Source of the DNA: Nitrospira sp.
GTDB lineage: Bacteria > Nitrospirota > Nitrospiria > Nitrospirales > Nitrospiraceae
Assembly (NCBI GenBank): GCA_025934915.1
Contig: JAICWG010000010.1
Span: 1-53,273, forward strand
Reading direction: 5' to 3'
Length of the DNA: 53,273 bases
The notes below the pieces were generated by a model, which searched no databases, was not told the DNA's origin, and saw nothing but the letters and a program-made list of their open reading frames with translations. Made by a program: the position numbers and the translations under genes. Positions 8,964 through 16,961 of this stretch are shown piece by piece. The stretch's first letter is position 1. Each line of letters starts with the position of its first letter.

Positions 8964-11285
8964 GTGACCGAGCACACCGTCTACAGACCTCGATCGTTCG
9001 TGGTCGCGGTCATGGTTGCCTCTGTGTTATGGAGCGTCCTCGAAGCACTCGCTCAGGCGCCGGACCTCAAGATCGCTTCGATTGAAATTCGGGGAGCTAA
9101 ACGAATCGAAGTTCCGGCGGTTGCCGGTCGGCTCACGCTGAAAGTCGGCGATCGCTATACGCCGGACAATGTGCGCGGACAAGTGAAGATTTTATACGAC
9201 ACGGGGTTTTTCGAGGATGTGCAGGTTGAAACCGAATCGATCGCCGAGGGGATGGCGGTGACCTTCGTCGTGCAAGAGAAGCCGTTCATCACCGAGATCG
9301 TTTTCGATGGTAACGAGCAGTTGACCGACGAGAAGCTGAAGGAGAAAACGACGATCAAGAGCCAGACATTCCTTGATCAACAACAGGTGAAGGAAAGCGC
9401 CGAGACCATTCGCCTGGCCTACCAGCATGACGGATATTACAACGCGCAGGTTGTTCCCGTGATCGAGGCGTTGGATGAGGAACGGAAGCGCCTGACCTTC
9501 CATATTACGGAGGGAGAGAAGGCCAAGGTCAAGACGGTCATATTCGAAGGGCTGCGTGCGGCCACGAAGTCCGAGATGTTCGCTGCCATGTCGACTCGGG
9601 AATGGATTCCTTGGTACGGCCTTGTGACGAGGTTCAAGTTGCCTTCGGTCGTGTCCGACGCGGGCGTCTTGAAACGTGAAGAGCTGACCAATGATGTGGA
9701 GCGGATCAGGGAAGTGCTGCTGAACAAAGGCTATTTCAATGTTCGGGTCGGCCAACCGTCGGTGGAGCTCACCGAAGATAAAAAATGGTTCATCGTCAGC
9801 TACCCCATCACCGAGGGAGAGCCGTTCACGATAGGAGAAATAGGGTTTCGAGGACACACGGTGTTTGAAGACCCGGAGCTTCGAGAGGGATTGAGGATCA
9901 GGGAGGGGGAAATCTTTCAACGGGCCAAAATCCGAGATGAGATCACCCGAATCACGGATCTGTACGGAAGCAAGGGGTATTCATTTGCCGAAGTCATGCC
10001 CAACGTGAATCCAAACAATGAGGAACGGACGGTCGGCCTCATCTTCAATATCAAAGAAGGGGAGATGATGAGGATCCGACAGATCAATATCTACGGGAAC
10101 GACAAGACACGAGACAACGTCATCCGGCGAGAAATACGAGTGGACGAACAAGATGTGATCGACACCGCCTCCTTGAAGCGAAGTTTCCAACGATTGAACA
10201 ACTTGAATTTCTTCGAAACGGTCGAAATCCTGCCCGCGCAAGTCGCACCCGACAAGGTCGATCTGAACGTGCGTGTGAAAGAAAAATCGACGGGGATGTT
10301 CAGCCTCGGCGGTGGGTTCAGTACGCTGGATCGACTGGTGGCGATCGCAGATATCACCCAAGGCAACTTGGGCGGATACGGCTATATGGGACGCATCCGT
10401 GGCCAGCTCGGCCAGCGAAGAAGTCTCGGGTCCATCACCTTTCGCAATCCCTATTTGTACGACTCATTGACCTCGCTGCAGATAGATGGGTACAGCAGTA
10501 TCACGAATTACCTCTCGTATCTTGAGCGACGAACCGGAGGAAACATCACGCTCGGCCGTTGGTTATCGGAATATGTGACGAGCAGCATCAGTCTCTTTGG
10601 AGAACAGATGACGTTTTCAGACCCTCAAGCGGGTCTCTGCCCTGATGTAGTGCCGATCGTGTGTCGGCAGCTGGGAACCAGGTCGTCCACAGGATTTCGA
10701 CTGGGCCTGTTCCGGGACACCAGAGACTACTACCTCAATCCTCGATCAGGCTGGCGCATCGGCGGAGGATTCGATGTCGGAACACCCTATCTGGGTGGGA
10801 CCAACAACTTCATCAAGTATACTATTGATGTCATCAAGGTCACGCCGCTTCCATTCGATCTGAGGCTGTCGTTACGGGCGCGTTTCGGCGAGGTCCAAGC
10901 ACTCGGCGGGACGCAGATTCCACTGAATGAACGGTTTTTCGTGGGCGGCATCAATACCATGCGCGGGTTTGCCTTCGGCCGAGCCGGTCCCACCGTCCCC
11001 ACGACCTATGCTCCCTACGGCGCGGCCAAGCAATTGATCTTCAACAACGAGCTGATCTTTACGATCTCCTCCGAGGCGAAGTTGAACGGTGTGCTCTTTT
11101 TCGACTACGGAAAGGGTTTTGACGACGATGAACCATTGTCGCTCAATCTGAGGAGCGCGGTCGGTATCGAAGGGCGCTGGATATCTCCATTTGGTCCGTT
11201 GCGTGTCGCCTATGGGATCAACCTCGATCGCCGAGTCGGCGAGCGAATGGGCGTGTTCGAGTTTACGATCGGGACCTTGTTTTAG
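8964..11285 (+). CDS. bamA: Outer-membrane protein assembly factor BamA
   Basis: BamA is the Omp85 core that folds beta-barrel proteins into the outer membrane. A GTG start gives a signal peptide (VVAVMVASVLWSVLEALAQ, cleavage about residue 31). Five POTRA domains follow, each with the GxxxxD/YDTGFFEDV pattern: LKIASIEIRGAKRIE, then KPFITEIVFDGNEQL, KAKVKTVIFEGL, PFTIGEIGFRG and MRIRQINIYGNDKTRDNVIR. The barrel starts near SLGGGFSTLDRL (about 445), includes the lid-loop motif FFVGGINTMRGF, and ends in FEFTIGTLF with the C-terminal Phe expected of a beta-signal. The 773-residue length is normal. It heads the lipid A operon. Confidence 0.96.
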   Translation: MTEHTVYRPRSFVVAVMVASVLWSVLEALAQAPDLKIASIEIRGAKRIEVPAVAGRLTLKVGDRYTPDNVRGQVKILYDTGFFEDVQVETESIAEGMAVTFVVQEKPFITEIVFDGNEQLTDEKLKEKTTIKSQTFLDQQQVKESAETIRLAYQHDGYYNAQVVPVIEALDEERKRLTFHITEGEKAKVKTVIFEGLRAATKSEMFAAMSTREWIPWYGLVTRFKLPSVVSDAGVLKREELTNDVERIREVLLNKGYFNVRVGQPSVELTEDKKWFIVSYPITEGEPFTIGEIGFRGHTVFEDPELREGLRIREGEIFQRAKIRDEITRITDLYGSKGYSFAEVMPNVNPNNEERTVGLIFNIKEGEMMRIRQINIYGNDKTRDNVIRREIRVDEQDVIDTASLKRSFQRLNNLNFFETVEILPAQVAPDKVDLNVRVKEKSTGMFSLGGGFSTLDRLVAIADITQGNLGGYGYMGRIRGQLGQRRSLGSITFRNPYLYDSLTSLQIDGYSSITNYLSYLERRTGGNITLGRWLSEYVTSSISLFGEQMTFSDPQAGLCPDVVPIVCRQLGTRSSTGFRLGLFRDTRDYYLNPRSGWRIGGGFDVGTPYLGGTNNFIKYTIDVIKVTPLPFDLRLSLRARFGEVQALGGTQIPLNERFFVGGINTMRGFAFGRAGPTVPTTYAPYGAAKQLIFNNELIFTISSEAKLNGVLFFDYGKGFDDDEPLSLNLRSAVGIEGRWISPFGPLRVAYGINLDRRVGERMGVFEFTIGTLF

Positions 11286-11298
11286 TCGGAGCCTTGGC

Positions 11299-11874
11299 GT
11301 GGTACGTTGGAACGGGAATCGATGGAAGTCATCGGCAGAATTGATCGAATGGGCGGTGCTGTCGGCTGCGGTCACCATCATGCTGGTTCTCAGCGGATGT
11401 GTCGGAGGCGCTGGCAAAATCGACGCAAAGATCGGTGTGATCAATTCACAGCGCCTGCTCAACGAGACGAGCGCGGGCAAAAAGGCCAAAGAGAATCTGA
11501 CGGCCTTTTCGAAAAATCGACAGGCGCTGATGGAATTGGAGGAAAAGGAGTTGCGGAGGATGGAAGAGGACTTTGTCAAGCAATCCTCCGTCCTGAGCCC
11601 CGCCGCGAAACGAGATCGGGAAGAACAGTTTCGCCGGCGCATGCAGGAGTACCAGCAAAAGGCCTCGGAATTGAATCGGGAAGTCCAAGAAAAGCAAAAA
11701 GACGTTCTGGAAGGGTTTCGCGATAAGATCGAAATGATCGTCGCAAAAGTCGCCAAGCGTCTCGGGTTGCAGGTTGTCGTTGATAAGAGCAAGGGTGGCC
11801 CGACCATCTACCATGAAGATGGTCTGGACATTTCAGGGCTGGTCATTGAGGAGTTCAACCGCGAATATCCCTAG
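11299..11874 (+). CDS. Skp/OmpH-family periplasmic chaperone, predicted lipoprotein
   Basis: OmpH/Skp proteins carry unfolded outer-membrane proteins through the periplasm to BamA. The GTG at 11299 is chosen for its GGAG 7 nt upstream; it lies 13 nt after the bamA stop. The N-terminus ends in a textbook lipobox (TIMLVLSGC), so the mature protein should be lipid-anchored at Cys33, unlike classical soluble Skp. The rest shows the family layout: IDAKIGVINSQRLLNETSAG, a long charged coiled coil (about residues 65-150, NREVQEKQKDVLEGF), then LGLQVVVDKSKGGPTIY and DISGLVIEEFNREYP. It is 191 residues long. A second paralogue follows directly. Confidence 0.88.
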   Translation: MVRWNGNRWKSSAELIEWAVLSAAVTIMLVLSGCVGGAGKIDAKIGVINSQRLLNETSAGKKAKENLTAFSKNRQALMELEEKELRRMEEDFVKQSSVLSPAAKRDREEQFRRRMQEYQQKASELNREVQEKQKDVLEGFRDKIEMIVAKVAKRLGLQVVVDKSKGGPTIYHEDGLDISGLVIEEFNREYP

Positions 11875-11897
11875 TCGCTGCGGGCGGGAGGTAGATC

Positions 11898-12440
11898 ATG
11901 ACGGGAATAGTGAGAATGATGGTGGTGGTCGTCGCGTTGTCGCTGGCGCAGTGGGTTGAGCCGCTCCATGCCGGCGAAGTGATCCGGGTCGGGGTCATGG
12001 ATCAGCAGATGGTAATGGAACGAACGAAGGGCGGGAAACTGGCCATGGAAGACGTGAAGGGATATTCCATGACCAGGCAGAAGATCATTAATGCCGATGA
12101 GCAAGAACTCAAAGATCTGGATCAGTCTTTACAAGATCCGAACGCCAAACTCACAGACCAGGTGAGACAAGAGAAAGAGGAGCAGTTGCGGAGTAAGATG
12201 GAAGCGTATCAGCGCCGTCTGCAAGAATTTAATCGTGAAGTTCAACAAAAACAGCGCGAGATGGTCGCGGAATATGCGCAAAAGATCGCGGCTGCAGCGC
12301 AGGCTGTGGCACAGAAAGAAGGATATACGGCTATCCTCGATAAAGGCAATGAGGCGCTCATCCGCATCATCCTCTATTATCAGCCGGCGCTGGACGTGAC
12401 GAACTTGATCATCAAGGAGTTTGATCGGCAGAACCCGTAA
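11898..12440 (+). CDS. Skp/OmpH-family periplasmic chaperone, secreted paralogue
   Basis: A second OmpH-family protein of 180 residues. It has an ordinary signal peptide (MMVVVVALSLAQWVEPLHAG, cleavage after HA) and no lipobox. It shares the family layout with its neighbour: VIRVGVMDQQMVMERTKGG, a coiled coil (LRSKMEAYQRRLQEFNREVQ), then KEGYTAILDKGNEALIRIIL and the ending VTNLIIKEFDRQNP. The paralogues probably arose by tandem duplication. A good Shine-Dalgarno (GGGAGG) precedes ATG 11898. It lies 23 nt after the first paralogue and 36 nt before fabZ. Confidence 0.88.
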   Translation: MTGIVRMMVVVVALSLAQWVEPLHAGEVIRVGVMDQQMVMERTKGGKLAMEDVKGYSMTRQKIINADEQELKDLDQSLQDPNAKLTDQVRQEKEEQLRSKMEAYQRRLQEFNREVQQKQREMVAEYAQKIAAAAQAVAQKEGYTAILDKGNEALIRIILYYQPALDVTNLIIKEFDRQNP

Positions 12441-12476
12441 GTTGTAGAACTATTCGCGACAGAGGAGGCAGAGCCA

Positions 12477-12929
12477 ATGGCATCGGTCGAGCAGGCTGAG
12501 ATTCAGGCGTTACTTCCCCATCGGTATCCTTTCTTGCTGGTGGATCGAGTCAAAGAGTTTGAACCGCATCAAAGGATCGTGGGGTTCAAAAATGTGACGG
12601 TGAATGAGCCGTTCTTTCAAGGACATTTCCCAGGACGCCCTGTCATGCCAGGGGTGCTGATTATCGAGGCCATGGCTCAGGTGGGTGGCGTGCTGGTGTT
12701 CAAGTCGGGAGGAACGGTCGGAAAAACCGTCATGTATCTGACGGGTATCGACGAGGCAAAATTCCGGCGACCGGTCGTGCCGGGGGATCAGCTCCGCTTG
12801 GAAATCGAAGTACTCAAGAAGCGTCCGCCGTTCTGGAAAATGCAAGGGAAGGCATACGTAGATAATGAGGTGGTCTGTGAAGCCATGGTGACGGCGATGG
12901 TGATGGAAGAGAAGACGGACGTACGGTAA
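12477..12929 (+). CDS. fabZ: 3-hydroxyacyl-ACP dehydratase FabZ
   Basis: FabZ dehydrates 3-hydroxyacyl-ACP in fatty acid elongation and competes with lipid A synthesis for the same substrate. The 150 residues form a single hot-dog domain: LLPHRYPFLLVDRVKEFEP, the catalytic His in FFQGHFPGRPVMPGV, and the catalytic Glu in LIIEAMAQVGGVL. The ending VVCEAMVTAMVMEEK is typical. AGAGGAGGCAGAGCC precedes the ATG and supplies a strong Shine-Dalgarno. It sits between skp and lpxA, where lpxD would often be found too. Confidence 0.96.
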   Translation: MASVEQAEIQALLPHRYPFLLVDRVKEFEPHQRIVGFKNVTVNEPFFQGHFPGRPVMPGVLIIEAMAQVGGVLVFKSGGTVGKTVMYLTGIDEAKFRRPVVPGDQLRLEIEVLKKRPPFWKMQGKAYVDNEVVCEAMVTAMVMEEKTDVR

Positions 12930-12994
12930 GCAAGGCAGTGACCCAGTGGTTGACCAATGACCGGTGATGTTTGACGCGAGTAAAGGGGGCATGC

Positions 12995-13813
12995 GTGAAG
13001 ATACATCCTACAGCGATCGTTCATCCCAAGGCGAGCCTCAATGGTGACGTTGAGATCGGGCCATTCTGTGTAATCGGGGAGCATGTCGCAATCGGAAAGG
13101 GAAGCCGATTGCTCTCTCATGTGACGATTGATGGGTGGACGGAGATTGGGGAGCGGAACGAGGTGCATCCGTTTGCTTCGATCGGAGGGCCTCCACAACA
13201 CCTTGGATACAAGGGGGAGCCGACCAAGGTCATCATCGGCCACGACAACACTATCCGGGAGTATGTCACGATGAACCGGGGAACCGTCCAAGGGGGTGGA
13301 GTGACCTCTCTTGGGTCGAAGGGCATTCTGATGGCCTACGTGCATGTGGCACACGATTGCCGGCTCGGCGACCATATTATTATGGCCAATGCGGCAAGCC
13401 TTGCGGGACACATCACCATCGGTGATCATGCCGTCATCGGAGGATTGACCGGTATTCTTCAGTTTGTGCGCATCGGAGACTACGTGATGGTTGGCGGTTG
13501 TTGCGCCATTGGTCAGGATATTCCTCCATTTACGTTCGCCGCCGGCGGGTACCGAGCCCATCTGTACGGTCTCAATTCTGTCGGCCTGCAGCGTCATGGT
13601 TTTTCGGTCGACCGCATTGCCCTGCTGAAGAAGGCCTTCGACTTGCTCTTTCGATCCGGCCACCGAACGGCCGAAGCGATTCGACTTGCCAAAAAGGAGT
13701 TTAAAGGGCAAACCGATGTCGCCAAGATTCTCACGTTTATGGAGGGTACCAAACGTGGAATCTCGCGGGCTGTCAGCCCCGACTTGGAGCGCGAGTTCGA
13801 TCAACAAGTGTGA
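12995..13813 (+). CDS. lpxA: UDP-N-acetylglucosamine acyltransferase LpxA
   Basis: LpxA transfers a 3-hydroxyacyl chain from ACP to UDP-GlcNAc, the first step of lipid A synthesis. GTG 12995 is chosen: it follows an AAAGGGGG Shine-Dalgarno and begins MKIHPTAIVHPKASL as the family does. An upstream TTG at 12971 is in frame but less likely. The 272 residues are mostly left-handed helix hexapeptide repeats (VEIGPFCVIGEHVAIGKGS). The catalytic His lies in YVHVAHDCRLGDH, followed by the ANAASLAGH block. A C-terminal helical domain starts at GLQRHGFSVDRIALLKKAF. Its stop overlaps the lpxI start. Confidence 0.96.
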   Translation: MKIHPTAIVHPKASLNGDVEIGPFCVIGEHVAIGKGSRLLSHVTIDGWTEIGERNEVHPFASIGGPPQHLGYKGEPTKVIIGHDNTIREYVTMNRGTVQGGGVTSLGSKGILMAYVHVAHDCRLGDHIIMANAASLAGHITIGDHAVIGGLTGILQFVRIGDYVMVGGCCAIGQDIPPFTFAAGGYRAHLYGLNSVGLQRHGFSVDRIALLKKAFDLLFRSGHRTAEAIRLAKKEFKGQTDVAKILTFMEGTKRGISRAVSPDLEREFDQQV

Positions 13814-14679
13814 TGTCTGCCGCTATGCATCTGACCATGCCTATACCGGACGGTCGAATCGGGGTGATCGCCGGGAATGGACGGTTTCCGATCATCTTTG
13901 CAGATAACGCCCGCAAGATGGGGCTCCAAGTATTCGCGGTGGCTCACGAGGGCGAAACCGAACCGGAGCTCGAACAGCATGTCGATCGGATCCATTGGGT
14001 CAAGATCGGCCAACTCAATAAACTGATCAACGCCTTCAAGTCCGACGGCGTCCGGAAAGTGGTCATGTTGGGAGGTATCAAGAAAACGCACGTCTATAGC
14101 CATGCACGTCCTGATTTTCGCGTGTTGGCGCTGGCCACGAAATTGGTCCTCTGGAAGGATGATGATATCTTACGCGCGCTCGCTGCAGAACTCGAAAAAG
14201 ATGGACTCACCATCTGTGAGTCGACGTTCGGCCTGGAAGGGATCTTGGTTGAGGAAGGCACGCTCACGTCCCGCCAACCGACCAAGAAAGAGTGGGCCGA
14301 CATCCGCTATGGCTGGGACGTGGCCAAGGAGACTGGGCGTCTCGACATCGGCCAATGTGTCGTGATTAAAGACCGTGTCGTCGTGGCGGTCGAAGCGGTC
14401 GAAGGAACCGATGAAGCGATCAAGCGTGGAGGCGAATTGGCCAAGAATGGTGCGGTGGTGGTGAAGCGGAGCAAGCCACAGCAGGATCTCCGGTTTGACC
14501 TGCCAGCTGTCGGCCCCAGAACGATCGAGGTCATGCGTTCAGTCAAGGCCTCGGTGCTTGCCGTCGAGGCTGGTCGGTCCGTGATGCTGGATCGAGAACT
14601 GCTGATCAGCGAGGCGGAAGACGCCGGAATCGCCGTCGTCGGCCTCGTTCGCGAAGAGGAGCCGAGCACGGCAACCTGA
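13813..14679 (+). CDS. lpxI: UDP-2,3-diacylglucosamine pyrophosphatase LpxI
   Basis: LpxI hydrolyses UDP-2,3-diacylglucosamine to lipid X, replacing LpxH in some lineages. The family (formerly DUF1009) is recognised by IGVIAGNGRFPIIFADNARK near the start, VDRIHWVKIGQLNKLINAFK, VVMLGGIKKTHVYS (about 78-91), and the C-terminal domain motifs DIGQCVVIKDRVVVAVEA and EGTDEAIKRGG, then DLPAVGPRTIEVM. ATG 13813 shares its A with the lpxA stop (TGATG); GTG 13810 is an alternative. The 288-residue length fits. The catalytic Asp is expected in the C-terminal domain but I cannot place it with certainty. Confidence 0.93.
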   Translation: MSAAMHLTMPIPDGRIGVIAGNGRFPIIFADNARKMGLQVFAVAHEGETEPELEQHVDRIHWVKIGQLNKLINAFKSDGVRKVVMLGGIKKTHVYSHARPDFRVLALATKLVLWKDDDILRALAAELEKDGLTICESTFGLEGILVEEGTLTSRQPTKKEWADIRYGWDVAKETGRLDIGQCVVIKDRVVVAVEAVEGTDEAIKRGGELAKNGAVVVKRSKPQQDLRFDLPAVGPRTIEVMRSVKASVLAVEAGRSVMLDRELLISEAEDAGIAVVGLVREEEPSTAT

Positions 14680-14715
14680 GTCAACGGAGAGGATTTCGGA
14701 ATCTGAAGATCTGTT

Positions 14716-14761
14716 GATCTATTGATTTCCGGAATTCAACAAATCGTCAGATCAATAGATC
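14716..14761. repeat. Inverted repeat between lpxI and the Gfo/Idh gene
   Basis: Perfect 11-bp arms GATCTATTGAT (14716-14726) and ATCAATAGATC (14751-14761) flank a 24-nt spacer in the 104-bp gap. There is no T-run after it, so it is not a typical intrinsic terminator. It could be an mRNA stem or a dispersed palindrome. Confidence 0.7.
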
Positions 14762-14783
14762 CCTAAATTCAGAAAAACGGTGT

Positions 14784-15731
14784 ATGACCAAGCTTCGTGC
14801 CGGTGTAATCGGGGTCGGACATCTCGGGCAACACCACGCGCGACTGTATGCCTCGTTGCCGGACTCGACGTTGATCGGCGTGGTCGATCACGACCATGGA
14901 CGAGCTGCTCTCATCGGCCGTCAATACGGCGCACGGGAGTTTGACGACCTGCCGGACCTTTTGAAACACGTCGATGTCGTGAGTGTTGCCGTCCCTACAT
15001 CCGCACACTATTCCGTTGCCAAAGCCTGTCTCGAAGCCGGGAAACATGTTCTGGTGGAGAAGCCGATCGCCGTGTTGCCGATCGAGGCGCAGGAGCTGGT
15101 GGAGTTGGCCAAGATGAATGGATGCACGCTGCAAGTAGGGCACAGCGAGCGGTTCAACCCGATCATGCAGATGATGCGGCCGCACATTCGACGGCCGATG
15201 TTGTTCGAGGGGCAACGAATGGGCGTCTATAGCGAGCGCGGTACAGACGTCGATGTCGTCCTGGATTTGATGATTCACGACCTTGATTTGGTGTTGTCCT
15301 GTCATCCAGGCCCGGTGGAAGAAGTACGGGCGGCTGGCCTGTCGGTGCGTTCTTCTACGAGCGATGTCGCCAATGCCTACATCCAATTCGAGAGCGGGTG
15401 TGTCGCCAGCTTGATCGCAAGTCGAGTCTCTGTAAAGGCGATGCGGCAGATGTGTCTGTTTCAACCGGATGGGTCTATATTGATAGATTTCCAATCCCGT
15501 CAGGGAGTGGTCGGGCGCCGATCGGTTGAACCAGGCCAAAACCCGATGGTGGTGGTTGAAGAGTTTCAAGCCGGCGATGATGAGCCTTTGAGATTACAGC
15601 TGGAGTCGTTTCTGCAGGCCATTTGCGCGCAATCGTGCCCGGTCGTGTCGGGCGAAGATGGGACGGCCGCCCTGGAAGTGGCGCATCGCGTGCTGTCCGC
15701 CCTCAAGGAGTTCGGACAGCGTAATGCCTGA
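14784..15731 (+). CDS. Gfo/Idh/MocA-family oxidoreductase in the lipid A operon
   Basis: NAD(P)-dependent sugar oxidoreductase of 315 residues. The Rossmann motif is GVIGVGHLGQHHARLY (about 7-22), and the family signature is AGKHVLVEKPIAV (about 84-96), with Lys and Pro in EKP. The second domain carries QVGHSERFNP and LDLMIHDLDLVLSC, including the catalytic-type His. The position between lpxI and lpxB points to lipid A or a related UDP-sugar. GnnA, which oxidises UDP-GlcNAc at C3 for 3-amino lipid A, belongs to this family, but the partner aminotransferase GnnB is not adjacent. The exact substrate is inferred only. Confidence 0.85.
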   Translation: MTKLRAGVIGVGHLGQHHARLYASLPDSTLIGVVDHDHGRAALIGRQYGAREFDDLPDLLKHVDVVSVAVPTSAHYSVAKACLEAGKHVLVEKPIAVLPIEAQELVELAKMNGCTLQVGHSERFNPIMQMMRPHIRRPMLFEGQRMGVYSERGTDVDVVLDLMIHDLDLVLSCHPGPVEEVRAAGLSVRSSTSDVANAYIQFESGCVASLIASRVSVKAMRQMCLFQPDGSILIDFQSRQGVVGRRSVEPGQNPMVVVEEFQAGDDEPLRLQLESFLQAICAQSCPVVSGEDGTAALEVAHRVLSALKEFGQRNA

Positions 15732-15818
15732 GGACATCTTCCGTCGGCTGACCATATCGGGTTTTTCGCGGCCATGCGCATCAGGCTGCCGTTACGTCTA
15801 TGGTTTTGTAGATCGATC

Positions 15819-16961
15819 ATGGCCCGTATCCTGATCATTTCGGGTGAAGCCTCCGGCGACCTTCACGGAGCCAATCTTGCCAAAGCGTTGAAAGCGCGCG
15901 ATCCCCAGGTCTCGTTGGCAGGCATCGGTGGCCGCGCGATGGAGGCGGCCGGTGTGCGATTGGTGGAGGAAATGGGGCGCTTTGACGTCATTGGTATGGT
16001 CGGCCCCTTCGCGTTGGTGTCGATTATACGGCGTTTTATCACGATGCGGCGGTTATTCCGATCAAAACAATGGGACACGGTGGTGTTTATCGACCACCCA
16101 GGTCTCAATATGCGCTTGGCGTATTTTGCCAAAGCGGCCGGTCTACGAGTGGTGTACTATATCGCGCCGCAGATTTGGGCGTGGGCGCCTTGGCGGATTC
16201 GTTGGATCAAACAGCGGGTCGATCACGTTCTGGTCATACTCCCTTTTGAGAAGCCCCTCTATGACGAAGCGGGCGTACCGTGCACGTTTGTCGGCCATCC
16301 CATATTGGATGCGGTCGCGGGTCGCTACGATCGGAGGGAGCTTCGAAGCAGATTCGGTTTCTCCGATGATGAGCGAGTGATTGCCTTGTTGCCGGGAAGC
16401 CGGGCTCATGAAGTGCAGGTTCTGCTGCCGATCCTCCTCGAAGCTGTAGAGAAATTGGCGTGCCCGGAACCCAAAACGAAGTTTATCCTGGCGCAAGCCT
16501 CCACCATACCGGATAATCTGTTGCAGTCTCTTCTGGAGCGCAGCCCGGTTCCTATCGTGCTGGTGAAGGAGCAGGCCACCGAAGCGATGGCGTTGTCGGA
16601 CCTTGTGCTGGTGGCTTCGGGTACGGCCACGCTGCAAGCGGCTGTGGTCGGAACTCCAATGGTGTTGTTCTATCGAACCACACCGCTGACATTTTTATTT
16701 GCGAATATATTTATTCGATTCGTGCTTCGAGTCAGATGGATCGGGCTGGTCAATTTGGTGGCCGACCGGACGGTTGTGCCGGAGTTGATCCAATCCGCTG
16801 CGACGGGGCAGCGATTGTATGAAGAAGCGCTTCGGATCTTGGACGATCGACCGGCATATGAAGAGATAAAACGGGATTTGGCAAAAGTTCGGGGCGCCTT
16901 GGGTGAACCGGGTGCCTCAGCCAGAGCTGCTGAGGCGGTGTTGACGGCATGTCAGGCTTAG
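15819..16961 (+). CDS. lpxB: Lipid-A-disaccharide synthase LpxB
   Basis: LpxB (GT19) condenses lipid X with UDP-2,3-diacylglucosamine to form the lipid A disaccharide at the inner membrane. The N-terminal motif MARILIISGEASGDLHGANL is diagnostic. Further blocks are VFIDHPGLNMRLAYFAKAAG, YYIAPQIWAWAPWRI, FVGHPILD and the GT-B C-terminal LPGSRAHEVQVLLPI and ATEAMALSDLVLVASGTATL. ATG 15819 gives the usual length of about 380; an upstream in-frame ATG at 15774 would add 15 residues not seen in the family. Its end overlaps msbA by 13 nt. Confidence 0.95.
   Translation: MARILIISGEASGDLHGANLAKALKARDPQVSLAGIGGRAMEAAGVRLVEEMGRFDVIGMVGPFALVSIIRRFITMRRLFRSKQWDTVVFIDHPGLNMRLAYFAKAAGLRVVYYIAPQIWAWAPWRIRWIKQRVDHVLVILPFEKPLYDEAGVPCTFVGHPILDAVAGRYDRRELRSRFGFSDDERVIALLPGSRAHEVQVLLPILLEAVEKLACPEPKTKFILAQASTIPDNLLQSLLERSPVPIVLVKEQATEAMALSDLVLVASGTATLQAAVVGTPMVLFYRTTPLTFLFANIFIRFVLRVRWIGLVNLVADRTVVPELIQSAATGQRLYEEALRILDDRPAYEEIKRDLAKVRGALGEPGASARAAEAVLTACQA

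Noticed and set aside
8619..8975. A 118-codon minus-strand frame in the divergent gap
   Set aside because: It covers both promoters and the bamA start and has no ribosome site or family.
9192..9920. A 242-codon minus-strand frame inside bamA
   Set aside because: It is an antisense shadow of the POTRA region with no recognisable domain or ribosome site.
10872..11807. A 311-codon minus-strand frame across bamA and skp
   Set aside because: Ser/Arg/Phe-rich antisense product; both genes beneath are clear families on the plus strand.
12788..13807. A 339-codon minus-strand frame opposite fabZ-lpxA
   Set aside because: Mirror of hexapeptide-repeat codons; no independent support.
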